A DNA stretch of 6,240 bases from CAWEYG01 sp050747885. Its GTDB lineage: Bacteria; Acidobacteriota; Thermoanaerobaculia; UBA5066; DATFVB01. A program made the position numbers and the translations under genes. This document shows positions 1-5,431 of the stretch, in pieces. Position 1 is the stretch's first letter, and the number at the start of each line of letters is the position of its first letter. The DNA is taken from positions 1 to 6,240 of the forward strand of contig JBOGJO010000017.1 in assembly GCA_050747885.1 (NCBI GenBank), written 5' to 3'. The notes under the pieces were generated by a model. It had not been told where the DNA came from and searched no databases. It saw only the letters and a list, made by a program, of their open reading frames with translations.

Positions 1-1
1 T

Positions 2-88
2 CACCGGCCCGCCCACCCGACGCCGGCCGACGACTCGGTGTGGCAGCAATTTGTCTCGAGTCTCCGTTCGGAGGCGCCGGCCCGCTGA
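2..88 (+). CDS. 3' end of an unidentified gene (partial, cut by left edge)
   Basis: Reading from base 2, one plus-strand frame stays open for 28 codons and stops with TGA at 86-88. Its third codon positions are almost all G or C (24 of 28), as in the real genes here, while the neighbouring frame 1 is mixed (about 17 of 30). The peptide has a Pro/Ala/His-rich start and a short amphipathic tail (DDSVWQQFVSSLRSEAP). The stop lies three bases from the convergent stop of the repeat protein, a spacing typical of this compact genome. Too little is present to name a family. It could be a chance open stretch, and the call rests on codon bias and position only. Confidence 0.42.
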   Translation, partial: HRPAHPTPADDSVWQQFVSSLRSEAPAR

Positions 89-91
89 AAT

Positions 92-1138
92 CTACCGCCC
101 GCCGCGGTGGATCTTCATGCTCACGAGATCGTCAACGGAGTAGCGCTCCGAACGGCCGGAATTGAATCTCCGAACGTCGTCGGCCGTGACCCCGTGGATC
201 TTCATCGCCACGAGATTCTCGGGCGAAACGTGCGGATACCCGAGTCCCTGCAGTTGCGAGATGAAATCGGCCGAGACCCCGTGGATCCGCATGGCCACGA
301 GGTCTTCCCCGTCGACGTGGTCGTAGCCCAGGCGTTTCAACTCCCCGATGAACTCCGGGGTCGCGCCATGGATTCGCATCGCGACAAGCTCGTCGCCTTC
401 GAACGGGCCGTACCCGGCCTGCCGAATCGAACGGACGAATTCCGGCGAAACCCCGTGAATTCGAAACGCGACCAGATTGTCGGCCGACACGTGGTCGTAG
501 CCTTCCGCCTTCATCGCGGCGATGAATTCCGGTGTCACGCCGTGGATCCGCATCGCGACGAGACTGTCGGCGGACAGATGCCGATAGCCGAGAGATTCGA
601 GCTCGCGAACGACCGCGGGTGAAACCCCGTGAATTCGAAAGGCCACCAGATCGTCCCAGGGCAGCCGAACGTAGCCGAGCTGGGAAAGCTCGCGGATGAA
701 CGCCCGGCTCAGATCATGCGCCGCGGCCGCGAAGAAGTCGTCCTCCGACAGCCGATACCCCAACGCCTGCATATCGTTCGCGTAGGCCGGGTCCGGGGAG
801 AAGGAGAAACGCCCCGAACCGACCCCTTCTCGAATCGCTCCCTGGAACGAGAATGTCCCCGCGTCCCGCCGGAGGGTGAAGGGCGCATCGGAGCTGAGCG
901 ATTCCCAGGGGACCGCGGGCAGGCCTTCCAGAGAGGTGGGCGAGATCGTGAACGAGGACGTCCAATGCCCGTGGAGGCCCGAACGGCGGCGAAGCTCCAA
1001 CTCGGCAGTCCCCTCGCGTCCCGACGGCTCGAGCGACCACGTCCCGGAAAGCGCCGCGACCGGACGTGCGCCCCCGAGAGTCGCCAGCAGCAACGCGCCC
1101 ATCGCCGAGATCCCGAGCCGGCGAGCGAAAGTTTTCAT
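92..1138 (-). CDS. Exported protein with beta-rich N-domain and 29-residue tandem repeats
   Basis: This is a 348-residue protein. The start is the ATG at 1136-1138, because it is followed at once by a signal peptide (K2, R6, R7, hydrophobic core about 8-22, likely cleavage after PVAA at 29) and preceded by GGAGGGAG five bases upstream. An upstream in-frame ATG would bury the signal peptide behind 29 Arg/Pro-rich residues. Residues 30-127 alternate hydrophobic and polar residues (GTWSLEP, FTLRRDAGTFSFQG, GSGRFSFSP), which suggests a beta-sandwich. Residues 128-155 are a degenerate repeat. Residues 156-348 carry five exact 29-residue repeats, one of 32 residues and a truncated last one, around the core LVAMRIHGVTPEFI...LGY. 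Repeats of this style occur, as I recall, in Acidobacteria, Gemmatimonadota and Bacteroidetes, often attached to M56/BlaR1-like peptidases. No peptidase or kinase is attached here. The function is unknown; extracytoplasmic binding or scaffolding is a guess. It is a single gene, divergent from the dehydrogenase. Confidence 0.88.
   Translation of the reverse strand: MKTFARRLGISAMGALLLATLGGARPVAALSGTWSLEPSGREGTAELELRRRSGLHGHWTSSFTISPTSLEGLPAVPWESLSSDAPFTLRRDAGTFSFQGAIREGVGSGRFSFSPDPAYANDMQALGYRLSEDDFFAAAAHDLSRAFIRELSQLGYVRLPWDDLVAFRIHGVSPAVVRELESLGYRHLSADSLVAMRIHGVTPEFIAAMKAEGYDHVSADNLVAFRIHGVSPEFVRSIRQAGYGPFEGDELVAMRIHGATPEFIGELKRLGYDHVDGEDLVAMRIHGVSADFISQLQGLGYPHVSPENLVAMKIHGVTADDVRRFNSGRSERYSVDDLVSMKIHRGGR
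95..757 (-). repeat. 87-bp coding tandem repeats (7 copies plus a degenerate eighth)
   Basis: On the plus strand the anchor GTGGAT or GTGAAT (ATGGAT in one copy) falls at 107, 194, 281, 368, 455, 542 and 629, an exact 87-base spacing with no indel. Each unit encodes 29 residues of the exported repeat protein. The first repeat in protein order (residues 128-155, about 674-757) is one codon shorter and has lost the RIHGV core. Copies around 455 and 629 share GTGAATTCGAAA and encode Phe-Arg-Ile-His. Copies at 368 and 542 encode Met-Arg-Ile-His. Near-identical copies therefore alternate with a 174-base super-period. Confidence 0.93.
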
Positions 1139-1143
1139 GGCCA

Positions 1144-1151
1144 CTCCCTCC
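1144..1151 (-). promoter_or_regulatory. Shine-Dalgarno site fixing the repeat-protein start
   Basis: On the minus strand GGAGGGAG lies five bases before the ATG at 1138. It decides between this ATG, which leads straight into a signal peptide, and an in-frame ATG 87 bases upstream. Confidence 0.7.
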
Positions 1152-1156
1152 ACTCC

Positions 1157-1175
1157 GGAGACGTCGGCAGTCTCC
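1157..1175 (-). promoter_or_regulatory. Perfect 6-bp inverted repeat in the leader of the repeat-protein gene
   Basis: GGAGAC and GTCTCC flank a seven-base loop, five bases upstream of the ribosome-binding site. In RNA this is a short GC-rich hairpin with two possible outer G-U pairs. It could affect translation or be an operator half-site pair. There is no U-run, so it is not a terminator. A 6-bp stem can also arise by chance in GC-rich DNA. The rest of the 183-bp gap between the divergent starts at 1138 and 1322 shows no convincing -35/-10 pair on either strand. Confidence 0.3.
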
Positions 1176-1321
1176 AAAGGTTTCGGAGCTCCTCGAGGTC
1201 GGCCGAGGCCCGAGCGATTTCCCACCCTTCCACGCGCGGGAAGCTCGGGTGAGGGAGTCGCTCAGTCCCGGAGCGGCGCCGTCCCCGGGCTTGTGCCAGA
1301 CTTGCGCTCGGGAGGTCTTCG

Positions 1322-2011
1322 ATGCTCAGGACCGCGCTCGTCACCGGGGCCAATCGCGGAATCGGGCTCGAGGTTTGCCGGCAGCTGGCTCGGAAGGGGA
1401 TGCGGGTCCTGCTGACGGCGCGCGACGCTGGGATGGGACGAAGCGAGTCGGAAAAGCTGGCGTCCCGCGGTCTCAACGTCCTCTTCGAGGAGCTCGACGT
1501 CTCGAGAGCGGATTCCGTCGAGGAATGCGCGCGAAGGTTGCGGGAGTCCGGCGAGCAGATCGACGTTCTCGTGAACAACGCGGCGATCTATCCGACCGAA
1601 TCGATTCTCGACCCCGGGGAGCGATCGTTTCGCGACACGATGGAAATCAATTTCTTCGGAGCCCTCCGGACCTGCCGGGCTTTCGTTCCCGGGATGGTGC
1701 AACGCGGGTACGGGCGGGTCGTCAACGTGTCCTCCGGGTGCGGATCGTTCGCATCGAGGCTCCGGTGCGATCCCGCGTACAGCATTTCCAAGGCGGCGCT
1801 CAACGCGCTCACCGTCAGTCTCGCGGCCGAATTGACGGCAAACGTGAAGGTGAACGCCGCCAACCCGGGACGGGTTCAAACTCGCATGGGCGGGCCGGAT
1901 GCGACGAGAAGTCTCGAAGAGGGTTCCGACACGATCGTCTGGCTCGCGACGCTTCCCGCGGACGGGCCGACGGGAGGCTTCTTTCTCGACCGGAAGTCGA
2001 TGCCCTGGTGA
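1322..2011 (+). CDS. Short-chain dehydrogenase/reductase, carbonyl-reductase-like
   Basis: This 229-residue classical SDR probably reduces a carbonyl compound with NADPH in the cytoplasm. The Rossmann glycine motif is TGANRGIG at 8-15. Arg12 within it and Arg34 at the end of strand beta-2 favour NADP(H) over NAD(H). Asp59 (LDVS) contacts the adenine in this family. Residues 85-88 are the NNAA motif. The catalytic tetrad is Asn110, Ser137 or Ser138, Tyr153 and Lys157 (YSISK). NPG at 181-183 is the usual cofactor-binding turn after beta-6. The GANRGIG signature and the short C-terminal end (GGFFLDRKSMPW) resemble the carbonyl reductase (CBR1-like) branch, and the length is normal for single-domain SDRs. 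GGAGG at 1311-1315 lies six bases before ATG. It stands alone and converges on the LAB_N gene with a 13-bp gap. The substrate cannot be read from sequence. Confidence 0.93.
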   Translation: MLRTALVTGANRGIGLEVCRQLARKGMRVLLTARDAGMGRSESEKLASRGLNVLFEELDVSRADSVEECARRLRESGEQIDVLVNNAAIYPTESILDPGERSFRDTMEINFFGALRTCRAFVPGMVQRGYGRVVNVSSGCGSFASRLRCDPAYSISKAALNALTVSLAAELTANVKVNAANPGRVQTRMGGPDATRSLEEGSDTIVWLATLPADGPTGGFFLDRKSMPW

Positions 2012-2024
2012 CTCGATCCGGCGT

Positions 2025-2294
2025 TCAGCCCCGCTCGGCCGCGGTCCGGCGGCGGCGGATGAGCCAGAGATTCCTCACATAAACCAGGATGCCCCCCGCC
2101 TGACCCAGCTCGAAGACGACGTCCCGCCGGTGGATGGCGTAGGCGAGCAGGACGATGGAGCCGCCGATGGAAAGGTGCCAGAAGATGATCGGGATGTAGC
2201 TCTCGCCCCGCCGCTCCGAGGCGATCCACTGAACGAGGAACCTGAGCGAGAAGAGAAGTTGCCCGCCGAGACCGATCGCCAGCCAGACCTTCAC
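2025..2294 (-). CDS. LAB_N-domain small membrane protein (lipid-A-disaccharide synthase N-terminal domain, standalone)
   Basis: This 89-residue protein has three hydrophobic segments, about 3-25, 34-54 and 58-79, and an Arg-rich tail (RRRRTAAERG) expected on the cytoplasmic side. The pattern GGQLLFSLRFLVQWIASE near the start, IPIIFWHLS in the second helix and GQAGGILVYVRNLWLI in the third match the LAB_N family (PF07578). That family occurs fused to LpxB in some bacteria and alone in others. It has no glycosyltransferase domain, so it is not LpxB. As I recall, Pfam groups LAB_N with the MtN3/PQ-loop clan, and three helices in about 89 residues is SemiSWEET size. The start is GTG at 2294: it overlaps the GT2 stop as GTGA and has GGAGG four bases upstream. 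It is the last gene of the minus-strand block. A flippase or accessory role for the lipid-linked sugar is inferred only. Confidence 0.88.
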   Translation of the reverse strand: MKVWLAIGLGGQLLFSLRFLVQWIASERRGESYIPIIFWHLSIGGSIVLLAYAIHRRDVVFELGQAGGILVYVRNLWLIRRRRTAAERG

Positions 2295-3016
2295 TTTTCC
2301 TCCACGATGTAGTCGAAGCGCCGCCTCCGCATCCATGCCACCGCGAGGAGATCCAGCAACGACGCGACCATTCGGTTTCGAATTCCGTATTTCGAGCGGC
2401 CGAACCGGCGGGGCCGGTGCCGCACATCGACTTCCACGACCCTCGCCCCATCCATCCTCAAGAGGGTCGGAAGAAAACGGTGGAAGCCGTCGAACGTGCG
2501 CAATTGAATCAGGACGTCTTTGCGAATCGCCTTCAGCGGGCCGCCGCTGTCGGCAATCTTCTCGCGCAGGACGAGGTTTCGCACACGATTGCCGATTCGC
2601 GAGCTCACGCGCTTGAATGGCCCGTCCTTTCGCCTCGCCCGGACGCCCGTGGCCGCCTCGCATCCCTCGAGCGCCCTCAGGAGGGCCGGAATGTCCGCGG
2701 GGTCGTCCTGGAGATCCGCGTCCATGGTCACGATGACCGGTTCCCTCGCCGCGCGAATTCCGGCGTCGAGAGCGGCGCTCTTGCCGTGGTTTCTCTCGAG
2801 AGCGAGCACCCGGAGGTTCAGCCGGGGATACCGCGGCCGAAGATTCAGCAAGATCGCCCGGCTGCCGTCCGTGCTGCCGTCGTCAACGGCCAGGACTTCC
2901 CCGAGGAGGTCGAAATCCCGGAAGACACGGTCGATCTCCTCCAGAAGAGCGGGCAGGCTCTCGGCTTCGTCGAGGATCGTCAGGACCAGGGAGATCCTCT
3001 CCGACGGAGAGCTCAA
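2291..3016 (-). CDS. GT2 family polyprenyl-phosphate sugar synthase (DPM1/ArnC-like)
   Basis: This 241-residue GT-A enzyme is predicted to transfer a sugar from a nucleotide donor to undecaprenyl phosphate at the cytoplasmic face of the inner membrane. Visible motifs are SLVLTILDE at 9-17 (first strand), VDDGSTDGS at 44-52 (nucleotide binding), NHGKSAALDAG at 76-86, MDADLQDDP at 98-106 with the metal-binding DxD, DSGGPLKAI at 156-164, and HRPRRFGRSKYG at 200-211. These are typical of dolichol-phosphate-mannose-synthase-like GT2 proteins. One hydrophobic stretch (about 216-229) is followed by an Arg cluster. The two C-terminal membrane helices of ArnC/GtrB-type enzymes are absent, so it is the short form. 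The best start is TTG at 3016, overlapping the upstream stop as TTGA, with GGGAG eight bases before it. No ATG or GTG lies nearby in frame. The donor sugar is not predictable here. Confidence 0.9.
   Translation of the reverse strand: MSSPSERISLVLTILDEAESLPALLEEIDRVFRDFDLLGEVLAVDDGSTDGSRAILLNLRPRYPRLNLRVLALERNHGKSAALDAGIRAAREPVIVTMDADLQDDPADIPALLRALEGCEAATGVRARRKDGPFKRVSSRIGNRVRNLVLREKIADSGGPLKAIRKDVLIQLRTFDGFHRFLPTLLRMDGARVVEVDVRHRPRRFGRSKYGIRNRMVASLLDLLAVAWMRRRRFDYIVEEK
2299..2303 (-). promoter_or_regulatory. Ribosome-binding site that sets the GTG start of the LAB_N gene
   Basis: On the minus strand GGAGG followed by AAAA leads directly into GTG at 2294, inside the last codons of the GT2 gene. 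Together with the GTGA stop/start overlap it fixes an 89-residue product. The in-frame ATG further upstream would add residues with no LAB_N character. Confidence 0.75.
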
Positions 3017-4677
3017 GGGCGATTCTCCCGCGCGAGGATGACGTAGTCCCTGCCGCCGAGCTCTCCGATCGCGAGCCGCCGCGCGCCCCCCCCACTCTCG
3101 ACCGGGAGAGACTCCTCGGCCGGGAGGACCCACGCCCCCGCCGGCCCGACCTTGCGAGCGCGCTCGAGCTCGGAGCGATTCTTGACCTCCGTGATCGGCC
3201 CGTTCCAGTACTTCGCGAGGCACCAATCCAGGTCGTGGTCCAGAAGAAAGGTCGCGGGAGGGGGCCGCCACAAAACGAGACGCGCCCCGGGGGAACGGTC
3301 CGCCGCTCGAAGCGAACGAAGGAAATCGTCGAACGGCCAGCGAAATCCCGCCGTCCGCAGTGGCGCGGCGGCAAACACCGCGGCGGCGAGCAGCACGGCT
3401 CCCCTGGCGGCCCGCAAGAGCGGGCGCGGCCAGCGGGGGAAGAGGACCGCGATGGCTGCAACGGCGGCGATCGCAGCCGCAAAGCTCATTCCGAGCCTTG
3501 GCGAGACGAAGACCGTCGCAACCGTCGACTGCATCGAGTCCCTCTCGACGGGACTGTATCGGAGATTCGGAACGAAAAATAGAAACCCGACGACCACGCT
3601 CGACAAGGCGGCTCCCGGAAGGACCGGCAAAACGCCCTCCGCAAACGAGACGGCCAGCACTCGGCCGAGCAGGAGCGCGAGAGGAACATCGACGAGAAAC
3701 GCATACCAGGGAAATCGCGATTGGACGGTCAGGACCGCGAGACCCATGACGGCGAGCCATAGCGTGGGAAGCTCGTCGGCGAGCCGCTCCTCGCGGTTTC
3801 TCCGAAAGGCCTGCCAGCACGCGAGCGGAACGAGAAAGCACCACGGCACAAAACCCCGAAAAGAGCTTTCCGCGAACGCGACCGAGCGGCGGAAGAATCC
3901 GCCTCCGTGTCGTCCGCGCGAGAATTTTGCGGGCTCGAGGGCGCGCTCGAGCATCTCCTTGCGAAAGAAGACGACTTCGAAGTCGTGAGGATGGGCAATC
4001 GCCATCCCCGCGATCCAGCCGAACGAGAGTGCCAACAGAAGGATGACCGCCGCCGCAATCTGCGCGGGTGTGTACTTCCTCCATCGGCCCTTGCGGACCA
4101 GAAAGACCGCGGCGGCTGCCGCCGCCGCCATCCCCATGAGGTTTTTCGTGAGCGAGGCCAGTCCCATGGCCAGCGCGGCCGCGAGGAGCCACCATCCCGA
4201 TTTTTCGCCGCTTTTCAGCACGAAAAGAAACGACGCGCACAGCAGGGCGAGCAGCAACGAGTCCATCACGCCCGTGCGGGCTCCGTGTTCGTACAGAAAA
4301 GGAATCGTCGTCGCGAGGATGAAACCGGCTCCCAGTCCCGCAGCCTCGCCGTAGAGCCGGGCCCCGAGAGCGGCGAGGAGGAAGACGCAAGCGATCCCCG
4401 CAAACGCGGGCAGCACGCGGATGGTCCATTCGGACGGCCCGAAGATCTTCAGCGCGGCTCCCGTGAGCCAGAAGAACAACGGCGGCTTCGAGAAGATCGG
4501 CGCTCCGTCGAAATGGGGCGTCCACCAATTGCCGGTGACCGCCATCGCGCGGGACGTCAGAGCGTACCGGACCTCGTCCGCATCCGTGATGCTGCGAGAG
4601 CCGAGACGGAAGAAAAGGACGGCAACGCTGTACGCGAAGAGCGCGACGCGTCCCCTGAACAAGGCGGCCCTTTCCAT
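3013..4677 (-). CDS. ArnT-like GT39/PMT-family membrane glycosyltransferase
   Basis: This 554-residue polytopic inner-membrane protein is predicted to take a sugar from a polyprenyl-phosphate carrier and attach it to a periplasmic acceptor such as lipid A, a glycan or a protein. After a first helix (about 11-25) comes the family's periplasmic loop: DADEVRYAL at 32-40 with the acidic residues expected in catalysis, GNWWTPHFDG at 49-58 and FSKPPLFFWL at 62-71. These match the DE-R-YAE and KPPL-W motifs of ArnT. RTGVMDS and many more hydrophobic helices follow, including an alanine-run helix near 180-190. RFPWYAFLVDVPLALLLGR matches the late conserved PWY...P-LA-L-GR segment. The last 110 or so residues are soluble, as in ArnT, and E. 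coli ArnT has about 550 residues. The start is ATG at 4677, 14 bases after the upstream stop, with only a weak site (GGACGG). The 44 extra codons upstream lack membrane character. The acceptor is unknown. Confidence 0.87.
   Translation of the reverse strand: MERAALFRGRVALFAYSVAVLFFRLGSRSITDADEVRYALTSRAMAVTGNWWTPHFDGAPIFSKPPLFFWLTGAALKIFGPSEWTIRVLPAFAGIACVFLLAALGARLYGEAAGLGAGFILATTIPFLYEHGARTGVMDSLLLALLCASFLFVLKSGEKSGWWLLAAALAMGLASLTKNLMGMAAAAAAAVFLVRKGRWRKYTPAQIAAAVILLLALSFGWIAGMAIAHPHDFEVVFFRKEMLERALEPAKFSRGRHGGGFFRRSVAFAESSFRGFVPWCFLVPLACWQAFRRNREERLADELPTLWLAVMGLAVLTVQSRFPWYAFLVDVPLALLLGRVLAVSFAEGVLPVLPGAALSSVVVGFLFFVPNLRYSPVERDSMQSTVATVFVSPRLGMSFAAAIAAVAAIAVLFPRWPRPLLRAARGAVLLAAAVFAAAPLRTAGFRWPFDDFLRSLRAADRSPGARLVLWRPPPATFLLDHDLDWCLAKYWNGPITEVKNRSELERARKVGPAGAWVLPAEESLPVESGGGARRLAIGELGGRDYVILARENRP
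3025..3029 (-). promoter_or_regulatory. Ribosome-binding site supporting the TTG start of the GT2 gene
   Basis: On the minus strand GGGAG sits eight bases before TTG (3016-3014), within the last codons of the ArnT-like gene. The TTG shares bases with that gene's TGA stop (TTGA), which suggests re-initiation by terminating ribosomes. The conserved GT2 core begins nine residues in, so no upstream start is needed. Confidence 0.55.
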
Positions 4678-4691
4678 CGCCGTCCGACGGG

Positions 4692-5372
4692 CTAGCGAAC
4701 GCTTCGGAGCTTCCACCGCCGGAGGGTGGACTCCCGGATTTCGACGGTCCGGCGCTGTCCCGCGGGAATGTCGACGTCCACCGGGACCTGCTGCCCCCGG
4801 GGATCGCACTGAAAGACGAGCCGGTGCCTGCCGGCGGGAACCGCGAGATCGGCGGTCTCTTTGCCGATCTTGTTGCGCGGGACGGCCTGACCGAATTCCC
4901 CCTCGGCGGGTTTGGTCAGGGTCGCCAGCGGAGCTCCGTCAAGGAGGCAGGAGCAGGTGAGCTCATCCGACTCTCCAATGAACTCCGCCCTCAGCCGGAG
5001 GGTTCCGGAAGATGCCGCCGGCGAAGGCCCCGCCTCGGCCGCACGGGGCGCGGACAGCGGCGCGGCAGACGCGGCGGCGCCCGCCGGGGCGAGGGCGTCA
5101 GTCCCCGATTTCGGGGCGCGAAAAGCGGCTCGCCGACACGAAATCGCGGCCTCGAGAACGGGAGCCGGGACGGCGCGCGAGAGCGCCCCCGCATTACCCG
5201 CATCGACGTCGAAGTCGACACAATCGCGCTCAACGATCGCGAGGATCACTTTCGGATCGACGCCTTCCTTCGCCATCGACATCAATTGCGCCTTCGTCAC
5301 GGGCGACGCGCCCGCTGCCCGGAGACCGAGAAGAAGAAGAGTCCCCGCCATCCCGATCGACGTTGCCCGCAT
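4692..5372 (-). CDS. Exported two-domain protein with PEGA-like C-terminal domain, first gene of the glycosyltransferase block
   Basis: This protein has 226 residues and no family I can name. ATG at 5372 has AAGGAG five bases upstream. A signal peptide spans 1-22 (R2, hydrophobic core 8-17, AGA cleavage site). Residues 27-78 form a compact helical module (LMSMAKEGVDPKVILAIVE, then SRAVPAPVLEAAIS), which resembles the 'aGVsdeVI' helix pairs common in Acidobacteria exported proteins. Residues 83-122 are an Ala/Pro/Ser linker. Residues 123-215 are beta-rich and end with a PEGA-like pattern (LAVPAGRHRLVFQC, then VDIPAGQRRTVEI), a fold often found in envelope proteins. Cysteines lie at 51, 79, 140, 142 and 189, so disulfides are possible in the periplasm. 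Its stop is 14 bases before the ArnT-like ATG, so it probably shares a transcript. A link to glycosylation is only contextual. Confidence 0.82.
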   Translation of the reverse strand: MRATSIGMAGTLLLLGLRAAGASPVTKAQLMSMAKEGVDPKVILAIVERDCVDFDVDAGNAGALSRAVPAPVLEAAISCRRAAFRAPKSGTDALAPAGAAASAAPLSAPRAAEAGPSPAASSGTLRLRAEFIGESDELTCSCLLDGAPLATLTKPAEGEFGQAVPRNKIGKETADLAVPAGRHRLVFQCDPRGQQVPVDVDIPAGQRRTVEIRESTLRRWKLRSVR

Positions 5373-5396
5373 ATTCGCTCCTTCGAGAGGGCTCGG

Positions 5397-5402
5397 ATCG
5401 TA
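5397..5402 (-). promoter_or_regulatory. Possible extended -10 of the minus-strand glycosyltransferase block
   Basis: On the minus strand TGG-TACGAT reads as an extended -10 (TGn plus TACGAT), 25-30 bases before the ATG at 5372. No good -35 is seen at 16-18 bases, which an extended -10 could tolerate. It would give a leader of about 15-20 bases carrying AAGGAG. This is an inference from a short motif. Confidence 0.28.
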
Positions 5403-5425
5403 CCATCCGGCGGCGGAACTCGCGT

Positions 5426-5431
5426 TAAGAT
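5426..5431 (+). promoter_or_regulatory. Possible -10 element of the peroxiredoxin gene
   Basis: TAAGAT is the only A/T-rich hexamer in the 82-bp divergent region that resembles a -10 box on this strand. It lies 23 bases before ATG and 9 bases before AGGAGG (5441-5446). No clear -35 precedes it. The similar TAGAAT before the next plus-strand gene gives slight support for a local consensus. Confidence 0.28.

Noticed and set aside
59..75. CTCCGTTCGGAG near the end of the repeat-protein gene as a terminator
   Set aside because: The stem is at most 4-5 bp with a tiny loop and there is no U-run on either strand.
1139..1225. N-terminal extension of the repeat protein by 29 residues
   Set aside because: It would put an Arg/Pro-rich segment before a textbook signal peptide. 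The inner ATG has GGAGGGAG five bases upstream.
107..1252. Plus-strand open frames opposite the repeat protein with apparent His/Asp/Arg-rich repeats
   Set aside because: The periodicity is the antisense reflection of the 87-bp coding repeats. The minus-strand frame has the signal peptide, ribosome site and coherent repeat core.
2025..2294. Calling the small protein LpxB (lipid-A-disaccharide synthase)
   Set aside because: Only the LAB_N membrane domain is present. The GT-B glycosyltransferase domain of LpxB is entirely absent, and the next gene is convergent, so it is not a truncated lpxB by visible evidence.
2295..2663. Longer LAB_N reading starting in the GT2 gene (212 residues)
   Set aside because: The added N-terminal part is basic, non-hydrophobic and unlike the family. 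The GTG at 2294 has a strong ribosome-binding site and begins at the conserved first helix.
3017..4528. Long minus-strand open frame upstream of and in frame with the GT2 gene, giving a 745-residue reading
   Set aside because: The part above the TTG start lies inside the ArnT-like gene in another frame. Its translation is Arg/Gly/Pro-rich low-complexity sequence without motifs, while the overlapping frame has clear ArnT motifs and membrane helices.
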